DNA of 64,000 nt. It comes from Actinosynnema pretiosum (GTDB lineage: Bacteria; Actinomycetota; Actinomycetes; Mycobacteriales; Pseudonocardiaceae). Position numbers and translations under genes: made by a program. The DNA lies in assembly GCF_024171695.1 (NCBI RefSeq), contig NZ_JAMTCF010000005.1, positions 62,001 through 126,000 on the forward strand. The letters are read 5' to 3'. This document shows positions 18,228 to 26,297 of this stretch, in pieces; the stretch's first letter is position 1, and each line of letters begins with the position of its first letter. The notes beneath the pieces are model-generated. The model did not search any database. It saw only the letters and a list, made by a program, of their open reading frames with translations, and was not told the DNA's origin.

Positions 18228-19517
18228 TCAGGCGACCGGCGTCGCCAGCGGTTCGCGCAGCCCGGCCGCGAAGTCCGCGAACAGGGCGCGCACCAGGTCC
18301 TCGGCCAGGTCCCGCCGGTCGTAGGTGACGGTTGCGTGCAGCGAGCCCGACGACCTCCGGTGCAGGCGGAACATCAGGCCCACGTCACCGGTCGGGCCCG
18401 CTTCCGTCTTCGCCAGCACGCGCGCCGTCGCCGGGCCGTACGCGAACTCGTCCTCCAGACCCGAGTACGGCAGGTACTGGAACACGCACAGGCCCACCGG
18501 TTCGGTCTCCACCGCGCGGATCACGTCCGGGTGCAGGCGCAGGACGTCGAAGCCGGGGACGTGGGCGCGGGCGTGCGCGGCCATGACCGCGTCGCGCACC
18601 ACCGGGGTCAGGCTCGACCAGGTCGCGCCCTCCGGCACCCGTACGCGCAGCACCGACGGGTGCAGGAACGGGCCGATCAGGGTGCGGACGTCCGGGTGGG
18701 CGCGCTGCTCGAACACGGTGTTCACCAGGACGTCCCGCGTGGTCGAGCGGTCCGCCGCGGCCAGGCAGAACGCGGTGAACAGGCTGGCGAACAGCGTCGT
18801 CCGGCTGCGCAGCGACCACTTCTCCAGCGCGGCGGTCTCCCGCGCGTCCAGCACCTCCAGGCGCAGGACGCCGGACCTGGGCGGGGTGGACCAGTCCCTG
18901 GTGGTGGCCAGGTCCAGCGGGCGGGCGCCGTCGACGACCTCGCGCCAGTGCTCGCGGTCCGCGTCCAGGGTGGGGGCGGTGATCTCCGCGCGCCGCGCCG
19001 AGTACGGGCCGTACTGGAGCGGCGGGGGCGGGAGGGGCGTGCCGGACAGGCGCGCGGTGTAGAGGGCGCCGAGCTCGGCCACCGCCAGCACCAGCGACGG
19101 GGGATCGGTGTGCAGGTGGTGGAACACCAGGCTGATCAGGTGGGTCCCGTCGTCCAGGGCCACCACCTGGCCGCGCACCAGGGGCGGGTGGTCGATCGGG
19201 ACCGGCTCCCTGGTCCAAGCGTCCACAAAGGACTGGGCCTCGGACGCCTTCGCCACTGCCCGCTCCAGGTGCGCGGCGCGGTGCGGGTGGACCCGCTGGA
19301 CCCACTGCGCGCCGTCCGGCTCCACCGTGGTGCGCAGGACGTCGTTGCGCGCCACCAGGTCGTCGTACGCCGCGTCCAGGAGGTCCACGTCCAGCCCGCC
19401 GGTGACCAGGACCGAGATGGCCATGGTCATGTGCGGGCCGGTCGAGCCGCTCGGGATCGTCGCGTCGTTGGTCATGATCGTGTGCTGGAACGGGGACGCG
19501 GGCCAGGTTCCGGGCAT
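18228..19517 (-). CDS. Stand-alone NRPS-type condensation domain protein
   Basis: This 429-residue protein has the chloramphenicol-acetyltransferase-like fold of condensation domains. The catalytic motif reads VFHHLHTDPPS near residue 129, matching HHxxxD with the usual following Gly replaced by Pro. LVNTVFEQRAHPDVRTLIGPF, in the C-terminal half, matches the family floor-loop pattern. No adenylation or carrier domain is attached, so it must use substrates on separate carriers or a free amine or alcohol. The ATG at 19517 (MPGTWPASPFQHTIM) is preferred because family homology begins there; an upstream ATG at 19625 would add a basic extension of unlike composition. It diverges from an operon that supplies a free carrier protein, its likely donor. 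Confidence 0.85.
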   Translation of the reverse strand: MPGTWPASPFQHTIMTNDATIPSGSTGPHMTMAISVLVTGGLDVDLLDAAYDDLVARNDVLRTTVEPDGAQWVQRVHPHRAAHLERAVAKASEAQSFVDAWTREPVPIDHPPLVRGQVVALDDGTHLISLVFHHLHTDPPSLVLAVAELGALYTARLSGTPLPPPPLQYGPYSARRAEITAPTLDADREHWREVVDGARPLDLATTRDWSTPPRSGVLRLEVLDARETAALEKWSLRSRTTLFASLFTAFCLAAADRSTTRDVLVNTVFEQRAHPDVRTLIGPFLHPSVLRVRVPEGATWSSLTPVVRDAVMAAHARAHVPGFDVLRLHPDVIRAVETEPVGLCVFQYLPYSGLEDEFAYGPATARVLAKTEAGPTGDVGLMFRLHRRSSGSLHATVTYDRRDLAEDLVRALFADFAAGLREPLATPVA

Positions 19518-19671
19518 GGGCCATCCGTTCGTGGAAAAAGGGGGGCGGCGGCGGAAACGTACACACTCGGAGCGGTGCGGCAAATACTCCACAAGCCGCC
19601 GGAAGTGCTGCTGCGAACGGTCCACGCCGGGGTGCTGAGCTGCGGGAACCCTTGTCCCAGGCGTGAAAGGC

Positions 19672-19683
19672 AGTTCCGGAACT
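19672..19683. promoter_or_regulatory. Perfect palindrome AGTTCCGGAACT in the divergent promoter region
   Basis: A 12-bp perfect palindrome lies in the 278-bp region between the divergent condensation gene and the radical SAM operon. It sits 113 bases upstream of the GTG at 19796. A second perfect palindrome, GGAATATTCC, lies at 19755-19764. Either could be an operator co-regulating the two divergent units. Confidence 0.4.
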
Positions 19684-19795
19684 CTTGCTTATCGCAGGAA
19701 ACGGCGGGCGTTTCCTTGCCAGGCCGACGCCCCGGCTGCTTCGCTGCCCGAGCGGGAATATTCCTCGCCAGAGGCCTGCGTCGTGAGGAGCTGCG

Positions 19796-20971
19796 GTGCA
19801 CCCCAGAACGGCCCGAACGCTGAACCAGAAGGAGTTCCACGACCTCCGGCGCACGGTCGCGATCCGGGCCGAGACCCGGCGCAACGTCGAGGTCGACGCG
19901 ACCTACGCGACGCCGCTGCCCAGGGAGGTCAGCCTCCAGCTGACCTACAAGTGCAACCTGCGGTGCAACCACTGCTACCAGTGGAACGACCAGGGGTTCT
20001 TCCACGACTTCAGCAAGGTCAAGCAGCGCACCGAGCTGGACCTGGACATCGTCGACGAAGTGCTGCGGATGACCGACGACACCCGCGCCAAGGTGTTCCT
20101 GTGGGGCGGGGAACCGCTGATGCACAGCAGGTTCGGGGAGGTCGCGCGGTTGCTGGCGCGCGTGCCCCGCACGGTCAACCTGTGCACCAACGCGCTGCTG
20201 ATCAAGCGGAACCTGGACCACCTGCTCACCATCGGGCCGGGGCTCAACGTGCTGGTCAGCCTGGACGGCCTCGGGGCCGACCACGAGGCGCTGCGCGGCA
20301 AGGGGACCTTCCCGCGCACCATCGACAACGTGCGGCTGCTGCTGGACCTGCAGAAGAGCGGCGAGTACCAGGGAGAGGTCTCGCTGTCCTGCATGGTCAG
20401 CAACGAGACCGTGGGCTCCATGCGGCAGTTCATGGAGTGGGCCGAGGAGCTGGGGGTGAACTCGGTCTACTTCCAGTTCCCGTGGTTCATCAGCCCGGAA
20501 GTGGCCTCGGCGATGGACGACATGTACGCCGAGAACTTCGCCTGGCTCAACCCGCCCGCGCCGGGGACCACGCCCACCTGGCACTCGTACACCTACCGGA
20601 TCGAGCCGGGGCTGATCGACACCCTGCGCCGGTCCATGGCGGAGCTCGCCGAGCGGACCTGGAACGTGCGCGTCCGCTACCAGCCGCAGCTGGAGCCGGA
20701 CGAGGTCGAGGACTTCGTGCTGGGCACGTCCCGGCCCGCGCAGAAGCGCAACCGGTGCCTGGCGGTGTCGAACCGGCTGGAGGTGCACGCCGACGGCAAG
20801 GTCAGCTCGTGCAAGTTCTTCCCCGAGTTCGTGATCGGCGACCTGCACGAGAGCGGTGTCGCGCAGGTGTGGCAGGGCGAGGCGTTCCGCAGGGTCCGGT
20901 CGGTCCTGCGCGGCACCAGCCTGATGCCCGTGTGCTCCAAGTGCATCCTCCTCTACCTGAACGGGGTCTGA
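19796..20971 (+). CDS. Radical SAM/SPASM-domain enzyme
   Basis: This 391-residue enzyme carries the CX3CX2C cluster motif CNLRCNHC (Cys 53, 57, 60) binding the SAM-cleaving [4Fe-4S] cluster, and the glycine-rich FLWGGEPLMHS motif. A C-terminal Cys-rich SPASM/twitch region follows, with Cys near 321 (CLAVSN), 339 (SCKFF), 381 and 384 (CSKC). SPASM enzymes modify peptides or, as in BtrN, oxidise small aminocyclitols. The GTG at 19796 has GAGGAG five bases upstream. It is the first gene of a tightly coupled operon with a free carrier protein two bases downstream. Its substrate may therefore be carrier-bound, although no RiPP precursor is visible to exclude or support a peptide substrate. Confidence 0.93.
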   Translation: MHPRTARTLNQKEFHDLRRTVAIRAETRRNVEVDATYATPLPREVSLQLTYKCNLRCNHCYQWNDQGFFHDFSKVKQRTELDLDIVDEVLRMTDDTRAKVFLWGGEPLMHSRFGEVARLLARVPRTVNLCTNALLIKRNLDHLLTIGPGLNVLVSLDGLGADHEALRGKGTFPRTIDNVRLLLDLQKSGEYQGEVSLSCMVSNETVGSMRQFMEWAEELGVNSVYFQFPWFISPEVASAMDDMYAENFAWLNPPAPGTTPTWHSYTYRIEPGLIDTLRRSMAELAERTWNVRVRYQPQLEPDEVEDFVLGTSRPAQKRNRCLAVSNRLEVHADGKVSSCKFFPEFVIGDLHESGVAQVWQGEAFRRVRSVLRGTSLMPVCSKCILLYLNGV

Positions 20972-20973
20972 CG

Positions 20974-21270
20974 GTGACCGGTGTCCACGTGAGCGGCGGT
21001 GCGCGGGTCGACGAAGGTGCGGTCGCGCGGCGGGTCCGGGAGGTGCTGGCCGGGGTCCTGGGGACGCCCGAGCTGGCGGACGGCATCACCGACGCGACGA
21101 ACGTCGTGCACGACCTGGGGATCAACTCCATCCAGATGATCAACTTCCTGCTGGCGCTGGAGGACGAGTTCGACGTCGAGCTGGAGTTCGAGGAGCTCAG
21201 CTTCGAGCAGCTGGAGTCGCTGCCGGAGATCCGGCGGTTCGTCGTGGCCGCGATGCCGGACTCGCCGTGA
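20974..21270 (+). CDS. Acyl/peptidyl carrier protein
   Basis: This 98-residue protein starts at GTG, two bases after the radical SAM stop. It has the four-helix carrier pattern: NVVHDLGINSIQMINFLLAL with the phosphopantetheine Ser at about 52, then an acidic third region (EDEFDVELEFEELSFEQLE). The residue before Ser is Asn instead of the usual Asp, which is seen in some discrete carriers. The strong acidity resembles discrete ACPs of secondary metabolism rather than an excised NRPS domain. It is the natural tether on which the neighbouring ATP-grasp, radical SAM and condensation enzymes would act. Its last four bases overlap the next start (GTGA). Confidence 0.92.
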   Translation: MTGVHVSGGARVDEGAVARRVREVLAGVLGTPELADGITDATNVVHDLGINSIQMINFLLALEDEFDVELEFEELSFEQLESLPEIRRFVVAAMPDSP

Positions 21271-22526
21271 CCGGTGCGCGGGCGCTGCGGCTGGGCACGT
21301 TCGACGTCGAGCGGCGCTGGCGGCCGGACCGGCTCGCCGTGCTGCCGGAGATCGTCGACCGGGGCGCGGACGTGGTCACCTCGGCGATGGACGAGCTGCT
21401 CGCGGTCGCCTGCGAGCCGGGGGACGTGCTGGTCACCGGGGCGCCCCCGGCCGCCGGGTGGGGCGAGGTCCTGGCGGGCGCGGGCGTCGGGTTCGAGCAC
21501 CGGGTCGCACCGGCCGGGGTGGGCGGGAGCGTCGAGGAGCGGCTGCTGGCGCGCCCGCTCGCCGACCTCGGCGGGCTCGGGTTCGAGCCCTACGCCGTGC
21601 TGCCCGAGAGCGCCGGAGTCGTTGGCGCGCTGGGGCTCCAGGCCGCGCTGCCGGACTGGCGGGTGGTCCGGGCGGTCTCGTCCAAGTCCTGGTCCAACGC
21701 GCTGGTGCGCGACCTCGGGCTCGCGGGCGCCGGGGTGGTGGTCGACTCGGTGGCCGGGGTCGAGGCGGAGGTCGCGGCGCTGCGGGGCGCGCCCGCCCTG
21801 CTCAAGGACCCCTTCGGGGTGTCCGGGCGCGGGGTGCTGGCGGTCACCTCGCCGCTCGTGCTGCGCTCGGTGGTCCGGGTGCTGGGCAAGCAGGTCCGGC
21901 GCGGGCTGGACGTGGAAGTGCTGGTGCAGCGGCGGTTCGACCCGGTGGCGGACTTCTCCGCGCAGTTCGTGGTGCGACCGGGCGGGGAGGTGGACTGGCT
22001 GGGCGTGCGGCTGACCGAGAACACCGGCTTCGCCTACGCCGGGTCCCGGCCCGCGCCGCCGGGGCTGGCGGAGCGGTTGGCCGCGTCGGGGTACCGGGAC
22101 GTCATGGCCGACGTGGGCGCGGCGCTGGCCGACGCGGGGTACCTCGGGCCGGTGTGCGTGGACTCGATGCTGCTGCGCGACGGGACCGCGGTCCCGGTGC
22201 TGGAGATCAACCCCCGGATGTCCATGGGGTTGATCAGCGTGCTGGCCGGGCGGCGGCTCGCCGCCGATCCGGACCGGGTGCGGTTGGTGGTGCGGCCCTC
22301 GCGCGGCGGCTGCGGGTTCGACCGGCTGGTGGGGTTGCTGCGCGCGGAGGGGATTCTGCTGCGGGCCGGTGGGATCGGGGTGCTGCCGCTGTCCTCCGGC
22401 GCGCTGGCCTCCTCCAGGGGGCGGCTGTACTGCGCGGTGGTGGCCCGCGACGAGGCCGGGCACCGGGCGCTCGACGCCGCGCTGGACGCGGTCCTGGCGG
22501 CCTGGCGGGTGAGCCGTGCCTCGTGA
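21267..22526 (+). CDS. ATP-grasp family ligase
   Basis: This 419-residue protein shows ATP-grasp hallmarks: ALLKDPFGVSGRGVLAV near 178 (ATP-binding Lys and glycine loop) and VPVLEINPRMSMG near 312 (metal-binding Glu and Asn). An N-terminal pre-ATP-grasp Rossmann-like domain fills the first 130 residues. The family forms an acyl-phosphate and joins a carboxylate to an amine or thiol. In butirosin biosynthesis the ATP-grasp protein BtrJ loads glutamate onto the carrier BtrI. Adjacency to a free carrier here suggests an analogous loading reaction, but the acid is unknown. The start is a GTG overlapping the carrier stop, and the gene overlaps the next by 11 bases. Confidence 0.88.
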   Translation: MTGARALRLGTFDVERRWRPDRLAVLPEIVDRGADVVTSAMDELLAVACEPGDVLVTGAPPAAGWGEVLAGAGVGFEHRVAPAGVGGSVEERLLARPLADLGGLGFEPYAVLPESAGVVGALGLQAALPDWRVVRAVSSKSWSNALVRDLGLAGAGVVVDSVAGVEAEVAALRGAPALLKDPFGVSGRGVLAVTSPLVLRSVVRVLGKQVRRGLDVEVLVQRRFDPVADFSAQFVVRPGGEVDWLGVRLTENTGFAYAGSRPAPPGLAERLAASGYRDVMADVGAALADAGYLGPVCVDSMLLRDGTAVPVLEINPRMSMGLISVLAGRRLAADPDRVRLVVRPSRGGCGFDRLVGLLRAEGILLRAGGIGVLPLSSGALASSRGRLYCAVVARDEAGHRALDAALDAVLAAWRVSRAS

Positions 22527-23511
22527 GCTGGGGCTGATCGGAGCCACGGGGATCGCGGTGCGGGCCGTGCTCGACCCGGCGCGGCGGCGGGAGGACGTAC
22601 GGGTCGCGGCGGTCGCGGCGTCCACGCCCGAGCGCGCCGAGGCGTTCCGCGCCGAGCACGGGCTGCCGGTCGCGCACGCCGGGTACCGGGATCTGGTGCG
22701 GGACGAGGGGATCGACACCGTCTACGTGTCGCTGCACAACAGCGCGCACGCGCACTGGGCGGCAGAGGCGGCCAGGGCGGGCAAGCACGTGGTCGTGGAG
22801 AAACCGCTGTGCCTGGGCCGCCGCGAGGCGCACGCGCTGCGCCGGGCCGCAGGGGACGCGGGGGTGCACGTGGTGGAGGCGGTCATGACCGCCGGGCACC
22901 CGTGGCAGGCCGCCGTGCGCGAGCTGGTCGCCTCGCGGGAGCTGGGGGAGCTGAGCGGGATCTCCTCGCGCATCGCGTTCGACCTGCCGCCGGGCGCCGG
23001 GTACCGGTTCCGGCCCGAGCTGGGCGGCGGCGCGTTCCACGACACCGCCTCCTACTGGCTCGACGCCGTGCAGGCCGTGGTCGGGCTGGACGGCGCGACC
23101 GTCTCCGGGCACTCGGAGTTCTCCGGGCCCAACGGGGTCGACCTGGAGTTCGACGCGGTGCTGCGGCTGCCATCGGGGGTGCGGGCGGAGCTGCGGGCCT
23201 CGCTGGTGGGGCCGTACCGGGCCGACCACGAGTTCCGGTTCACCGGCGGGAGGGTCCGGCTGCGCAACTTCCTGCGCCCGGCCGCCGGGCCGTTCCCGGT
23301 GAACCTGGTCCTCCAGCGGGACGGGGGAGCGCGCGAGGTGCGGTCGTTCCCGGCGGTCTCGTACTACGACGCGCAGTTCGACCGGATCATGGCGCTGCTG
23401 AACGGGCCCGCGCGCGCGGACGACGCGGTGGTCGAGCGGATCGCGGTGCTGGAGAGCGCTTACCTGAACGCGCTGGAGCGGTGCGCCCGTGCGGGGAGGG
23501 GTGGGGTGTGA
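22516..23511 (+). CDS. Gfo/Idh/MocA-family oxidoreductase
   Basis: This 331-residue protein begins with an NAD(P)-binding motif (ELGLIGATGIAVRAV). The signature VVVEKPLCLGRREAHAL near 95 carries the family Glu-Lys-Pro. Its middle part (GGGAFHDTASYWLDAVQAV) corresponds to the GGG-x-x-x-D-x-G-x-Y/H region, with the usual Gly replaced. The C-terminal beta-sheet domain binds the substrate. Members oxidise or reduce hydroxyl groups of sugars, inositols or sugar acids. In this operon it probably makes or tailors a sugar or a polyol-derived building block. The GTG start lies inside the ATP-grasp gene, and its stop overlaps the next start (GTGA). Confidence 0.9.
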   Translation: MPRELGLIGATGIAVRAVLDPARRREDVRVAAVAASTPERAEAFRAEHGLPVAHAGYRDLVRDEGIDTVYVSLHNSAHAHWAAEAARAGKHVVVEKPLCLGRREAHALRRAAGDAGVHVVEAVMTAGHPWQAAVRELVASRELGELSGISSRIAFDLPPGAGYRFRPELGGGAFHDTASYWLDAVQAVVGLDGATVSGHSEFSGPNGVDLEFDAVLRLPSGVRAELRASLVGPYRADHEFRFTGGRVRLRNFLRPAAGPFPVNLVLQRDGGAREVRSFPAVSYYDAQFDRIMALLNGPARADDAVVERIAVLESAYLNALERCARAGRGGV

Positions 23512-24575
23512 CCATCGCCGTGCTGACGTCCGGGGTCGCGCTGGGCGTGCACGTCCCAGGGCTGCTGCTGGCCCGCAGGCTCGCCGAGGTCGGGGTGGCG
23601 GCGCGGGTGGACGTGCTGGAGAACCACCTGCCGGAGCGGCAGCGCGAGCTGATCCCGGCGTCGAAGCTGGCGTTCCACCGGGACTTCCGGGTCGCGCTCG
23701 CCGGTCAGCGGTTGGCCGCGCGCAACACCACCGAGCCCGACCCGGAGCTGGTGGCCGGGCTGCTGGTGGAGTGGGAGCGGGACGGGGTCGAGCTGCTGGT
23801 GGTGCTGTCGGGGTTCTGGTTGCCGACCGCCCACCGGTACGCCCTGGCGCACCACGGGGTCCGGGTGCGCTCGTGCCACGTCGACTCGGTCGCCTCGCCC
23901 TCGTTCACCTCGGCCTCGGGCGCGGGGCGGGGGAGCTGGGCCGAGCACGAGGACGTGTGGCTGCTGGAGCGGGCCGGGAGCGCGGTGGCGCGGACGATCC
24001 CGGTCAGCCGGGAGGAACCGGCGCCGTGGCGGGAGCGGGACGGGCGGGTGCTCGCGCACGGCGGCGGGTGGGGCATGGGCACCTACCGGACCGGGGCCGC
24101 CGAGCTGGGCGCGGCCGGGTTCGCGCTGGACGTGGTGGCCTACGAGCGGTCCGAGGTGCCCGAGGAGCAGGGGCGCGACCGGTACTTCATGATCGACCCG
24201 GACTGGCACCCGTGGCACGACACCGGGTTCCCGCCGTTCGGGCGGGTCGTGGACGGCGAGGTGGCGTACCGGCGGCGCGCGGAGCACCACGACGGGTTCG
24301 ACCTGACCCGGCGGGCGATCGCGGTGGTGAGCAAGCCCGGCGGTGGCACGCTGATGGACTCGCTGTCGGCGGCGACGCCGGTGCTGCTGCTGGAGCCGTT
24401 CGGCGCGCACGAGGCGCGCAACGCGGAGCTGTGGCGCGGGCTGGGGTTCGGGATCGGGTACCGGGAGTGGGTGGACGGCGGGAGCCAGGTCGCGGTGCTG
24501 GAATCCTTGCACCGCAACCTGATCGCCGCACGCGGGCGTGTCCTGTCCTATCCGGACGAACTCGCCGGGCACTGA
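23508..24575 (+). CDS. GT-B/MurG-like glycosyltransferase
   Basis: This 355-residue protein has a GT-B architecture. The N-terminal segment SGVALGVHVPGLLLARRLAE resembles an acceptor-domain glycine-rich turn. The C-terminal motif VVSKPGGGTLMDSLSAATPV near 275, followed by EPFGAHEARNAELWRGLG, matches the nucleotide-sugar-binding region of GT28/MurG-type enzymes (S-K-P-G-G-x-T, then A-x-N-A). The middle is rich in aromatic and His residues (FMIDPDWHPWHDTGFPPFG), which is unusual. It is the last gene of the coupled operon and is predicted to glycosylate the pathway product or to play a related transferase role. It starts with GTG overlapping the oxidoreductase stop. Confidence 0.72.
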   Translation: MTIAVLTSGVALGVHVPGLLLARRLAEVGVAARVDVLENHLPERQRELIPASKLAFHRDFRVALAGQRLAARNTTEPDPELVAGLLVEWERDGVELLVVLSGFWLPTAHRYALAHHGVRVRSCHVDSVASPSFTSASGAGRGSWAEHEDVWLLERAGSAVARTIPVSREEPAPWRERDGRVLAHGGGWGMGTYRTGAAELGAAGFALDVVAYERSEVPEEQGRDRYFMIDPDWHPWHDTGFPPFGRVVDGEVAYRRRAEHHDGFDLTRRAIAVVSKPGGGTLMDSLSAATPVLLLEPFGAHEARNAELWRGLGFGIGYREWVDGGSQVAVLESLHRNLIAARGRVLSYPDELAGH

Positions 24576-24606
24576 CTCCAGGCGCCTCGGCTCGGGTCGC
24601 TGCCGC

Positions 24607-25608
24607 TCAGGGCGCCGCGCGGCGCAGGGCCTTGCGGTAGCGCGAGCGGAAGAGCGCTTGCGCGGCAGCGGACTTCACGCCCTTGTGGCCCCTGGGCACC
24701 GCCTCCACGATCATGATCAGGTACAGGTACGCCTGGTACAGCGCGATCCGGCGGCGGCTCGACGCGGTCAGCTCGGCCGGGCCGCCCGCCTCGCGGTAGC
24801 CGTCCAGCAGCGGGTCGTCGTCGGCCAACTCGCCCAGCAGGGCCAGCGACACGAAGTCCGCGCACGGGTCGCCCCAGAACGCGCGCTCCAGGTCGATCAG
24901 GCCGGACAGGCGCCGCTCGCCCGCGTCCCCGGCGAGCATGACGTTGCCGTTCCACAGGTCGAAGTGCACCAGCACGGGCTCGGCGACCTCGTCCAGCAGG
25001 GCGCGGTCGGCCACCACCAGGTCGTGCAGCGCGGTGGGCCTGCCGGGCGGGGTGACGCCGAAGCGGCGGGCGTCCGCGAGCAGCGCGTCGACCATGGCGG
25101 TGAACGCCTCGGACCAGGTGTCGCCGTGCAGCCCGGTCGACCGCTCGGGGTAGCCGAAACCGCTGCCGCGCACCGCGTGCAGCCCGGCGACGGCCCGGCC
25201 CAGCTCGCGGCGCGACCGGGTCCGCTCGGCCCCGCTCAGCGTGCCGGACAGCCGCTGCCAGGTGTCGCCCTCGACCACCGAGGTGATCAGGAAGTCGCCG
25301 CCGACGCCCGCGCTGCCGTGCCCGGCGTGGTGCAGCGCGGGGACCGGGGCGGTGGCCGCGGCGGCGCTCAGGACCGCCGCCTCGGTGCGGGCGATGCGAC
25401 GCTCGTAGGTCAGCAGCGGCAGGCCGTCCGGCGGCGCGGCTTTCAGGACGACCGGACCCGCCGGGTCGACGTCGAGCAGCCAGACGGCGTTGAACGTGCC
25501 GTCCGCCAGCTCCCTGGACGAGGTGATCGTGGCCTGCGGGCCGAACGCCTCGGTCACCGCCGCCCGCAGCTGGTCGTCGGACAGCGATCGCTTGGTGGTG
25601 CTCCGCAC
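24607..25608 (-). CDS. Aminoglycoside/macrolide phosphotransferase-like kinase (APH fold)
   Basis: This 333-residue protein has a protein-kinase-like fold. A Lys-bearing sheet (PVVLKAAPPDG) is followed by the Brenner-type motif LVHFDLWNGNVML near 213 (catalytic Asp, metal Asn) and LIDLERAFWGDP near 235 (second metal Asp). The GTG at 25608 has GAGGAGG seven bases upstream and removes a short upstream extension. Such kinases confer antibiotic resistance or phosphorylate small metabolites such as amino sugars or choline. It lies convergent to the biosynthetic operon with only 31 bases between stops. Self-resistance by phosphorylation of the glycosylated product is an attractive inference. Confidence 0.85.
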   Translation of the reverse strand: MRSTTKRSLSDDQLRAAVTEAFGPQATITSSRELADGTFNAVWLLDVDPAGPVVLKAAPPDGLPLLTYERRIARTEAAVLSAAAATAPVPALHHAGHGSAGVGGDFLITSVVEGDTWQRLSGTLSGAERTRSRRELGRAVAGLHAVRGSGFGYPERSTGLHGDTWSEAFTAMVDALLADARRFGVTPPGRPTALHDLVVADRALLDEVAEPVLVHFDLWNGNVMLAGDAGERRLSGLIDLERAFWGDPCADFVSLALLGELADDDPLLDGYREAGGPAELTASSRRRIALYQAYLYLIMIVEAVPRGHKGVKSAAAQALFRSRYRKALRRAAP

Positions 25609-25643
25609 GTGTTCCTCCTCCGGTCCCCGGCGTCGCGCTCGTC

Positions 25644-26297
25644 TCACTTCACGAACGCGGGTTCCACCTTGGGGGGCCAGTTGGCCGGGCTCAGCACGCC
25701 GAGCGAGTAGGCGCGCGAGACCAGCGCGGTCCGGTTGGGGGCCTTGAGCTTGCGCAGCAGCGTGCCCAGGTGGTACTCGACGCCCTGGCGGGTCAGGAAG
25801 AGCGTGGTGGCGAGCTGGGCGGTGCTCTCGCCCGCGGCGACGCCCTCCAGGATGCGGGCGTGCACCTCGCTCAGCGGGGCCGCCGCGTCCCCGTGCGGTT
25901 CCGGGGAGCGGCGCAGCAGCACCAGCAGCGCCGATGCGGCCCTGCCGGGGCCGGGGACGGCGATCGCCGTCATGGCGGCGGGCGCGGTGCTGCCGTCCGG
26001 GCGCACGGCGGTGACCCGCTCGGCGAAGCGGCCCCGCCCGCCCGTCGCCAGGCCGGTCAGGCCGCGCTCCAGCGCGGGGCGCAGGGCCGGGTGGAGCAGG
26101 TCGGTGAAGTCGCGGCCCCGGATCTGGCTCAGCGGGCGGCCGAGCAGGTCGAGCAGGTCGGGGTTGGCCTCCACGACCCTCCCGCGCGGGTCGAGCCGGG
26201 CGATGCCCAGTCCGGAGCGCTCGAACACCGAGCGGTAGAGGGCGCCGTCGACCGGTTCGTGAGAGCGCTCTCCCGGATGGTCATGACACTGGCGCAT
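25644..26297 (-). CDS. PAS-LuxR transcriptional regulator (PimM-like)
   Basis: This 217-residue protein starts at ATG 26297, preceded by GGGGGT. A PAS domain occupies about 12-125 (SVFERSGLGIARLDPRGRVV, FTDLLHP). A LuxR helix-turn-helix lies at 140-205: LSEVHARILEGVAAGEST, then LTRQGVEYHLGTLLRKLKAPN. The ending ANWPPKVEPAFVK is close to that of PimM-type PAS-LuxR activators of polyene clusters, which I recognise by pattern. These regulators activate secondary-metabolite genes without a partner kinase. Located at the edge of the biosynthetic cluster, it is the best candidate activator. The palindrome GAGAGCGCTCTC lies within its first codons. Confidence 0.88.
   Translation of the reverse strand: MRQCHDHPGERSHEPVDGALYRSVFERSGLGIARLDPRGRVVEANPDLLDLLGRPLSQIRGRDFTDLLHPALRPALERGLTGLATGGRGRFAERVTAVRPDGSTAPAAMTAIAVPGPGRAASALLVLLRRSPEPHGDAAAPLSEVHARILEGVAAGESTAQLATTLFLTRQGVEYHLGTLLRKLKAPNRTALVSRAYSLGVLSPANWPPKVEPAFVK
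26261..26272. promoter_or_regulatory. Palindrome GAGAGCGCTCTC inside the PAS-LuxR gene
   Basis: This perfect 12-bp palindrome lies 25-36 bases after the annotated start of the regulator. It sits in a 15-base block (TGAGAGCGCTCTCCC) found identically at 36921-36935 before the streptogrisin gene. The core resembles LacI/CebR operators. Position within the coding region would permit roadblock repression. Confidence 0.4.

Noticed and set aside
19751-19766. PimM-type operator upstream of the radical SAM operon
   Set aside because: The PAS-LuxR consensus is of the form CTVGGGAWWTCCCBAG. The local GGGAATATTCC has a different centre and lacks the outer CT/AG, so only a generic palindrome is reported.
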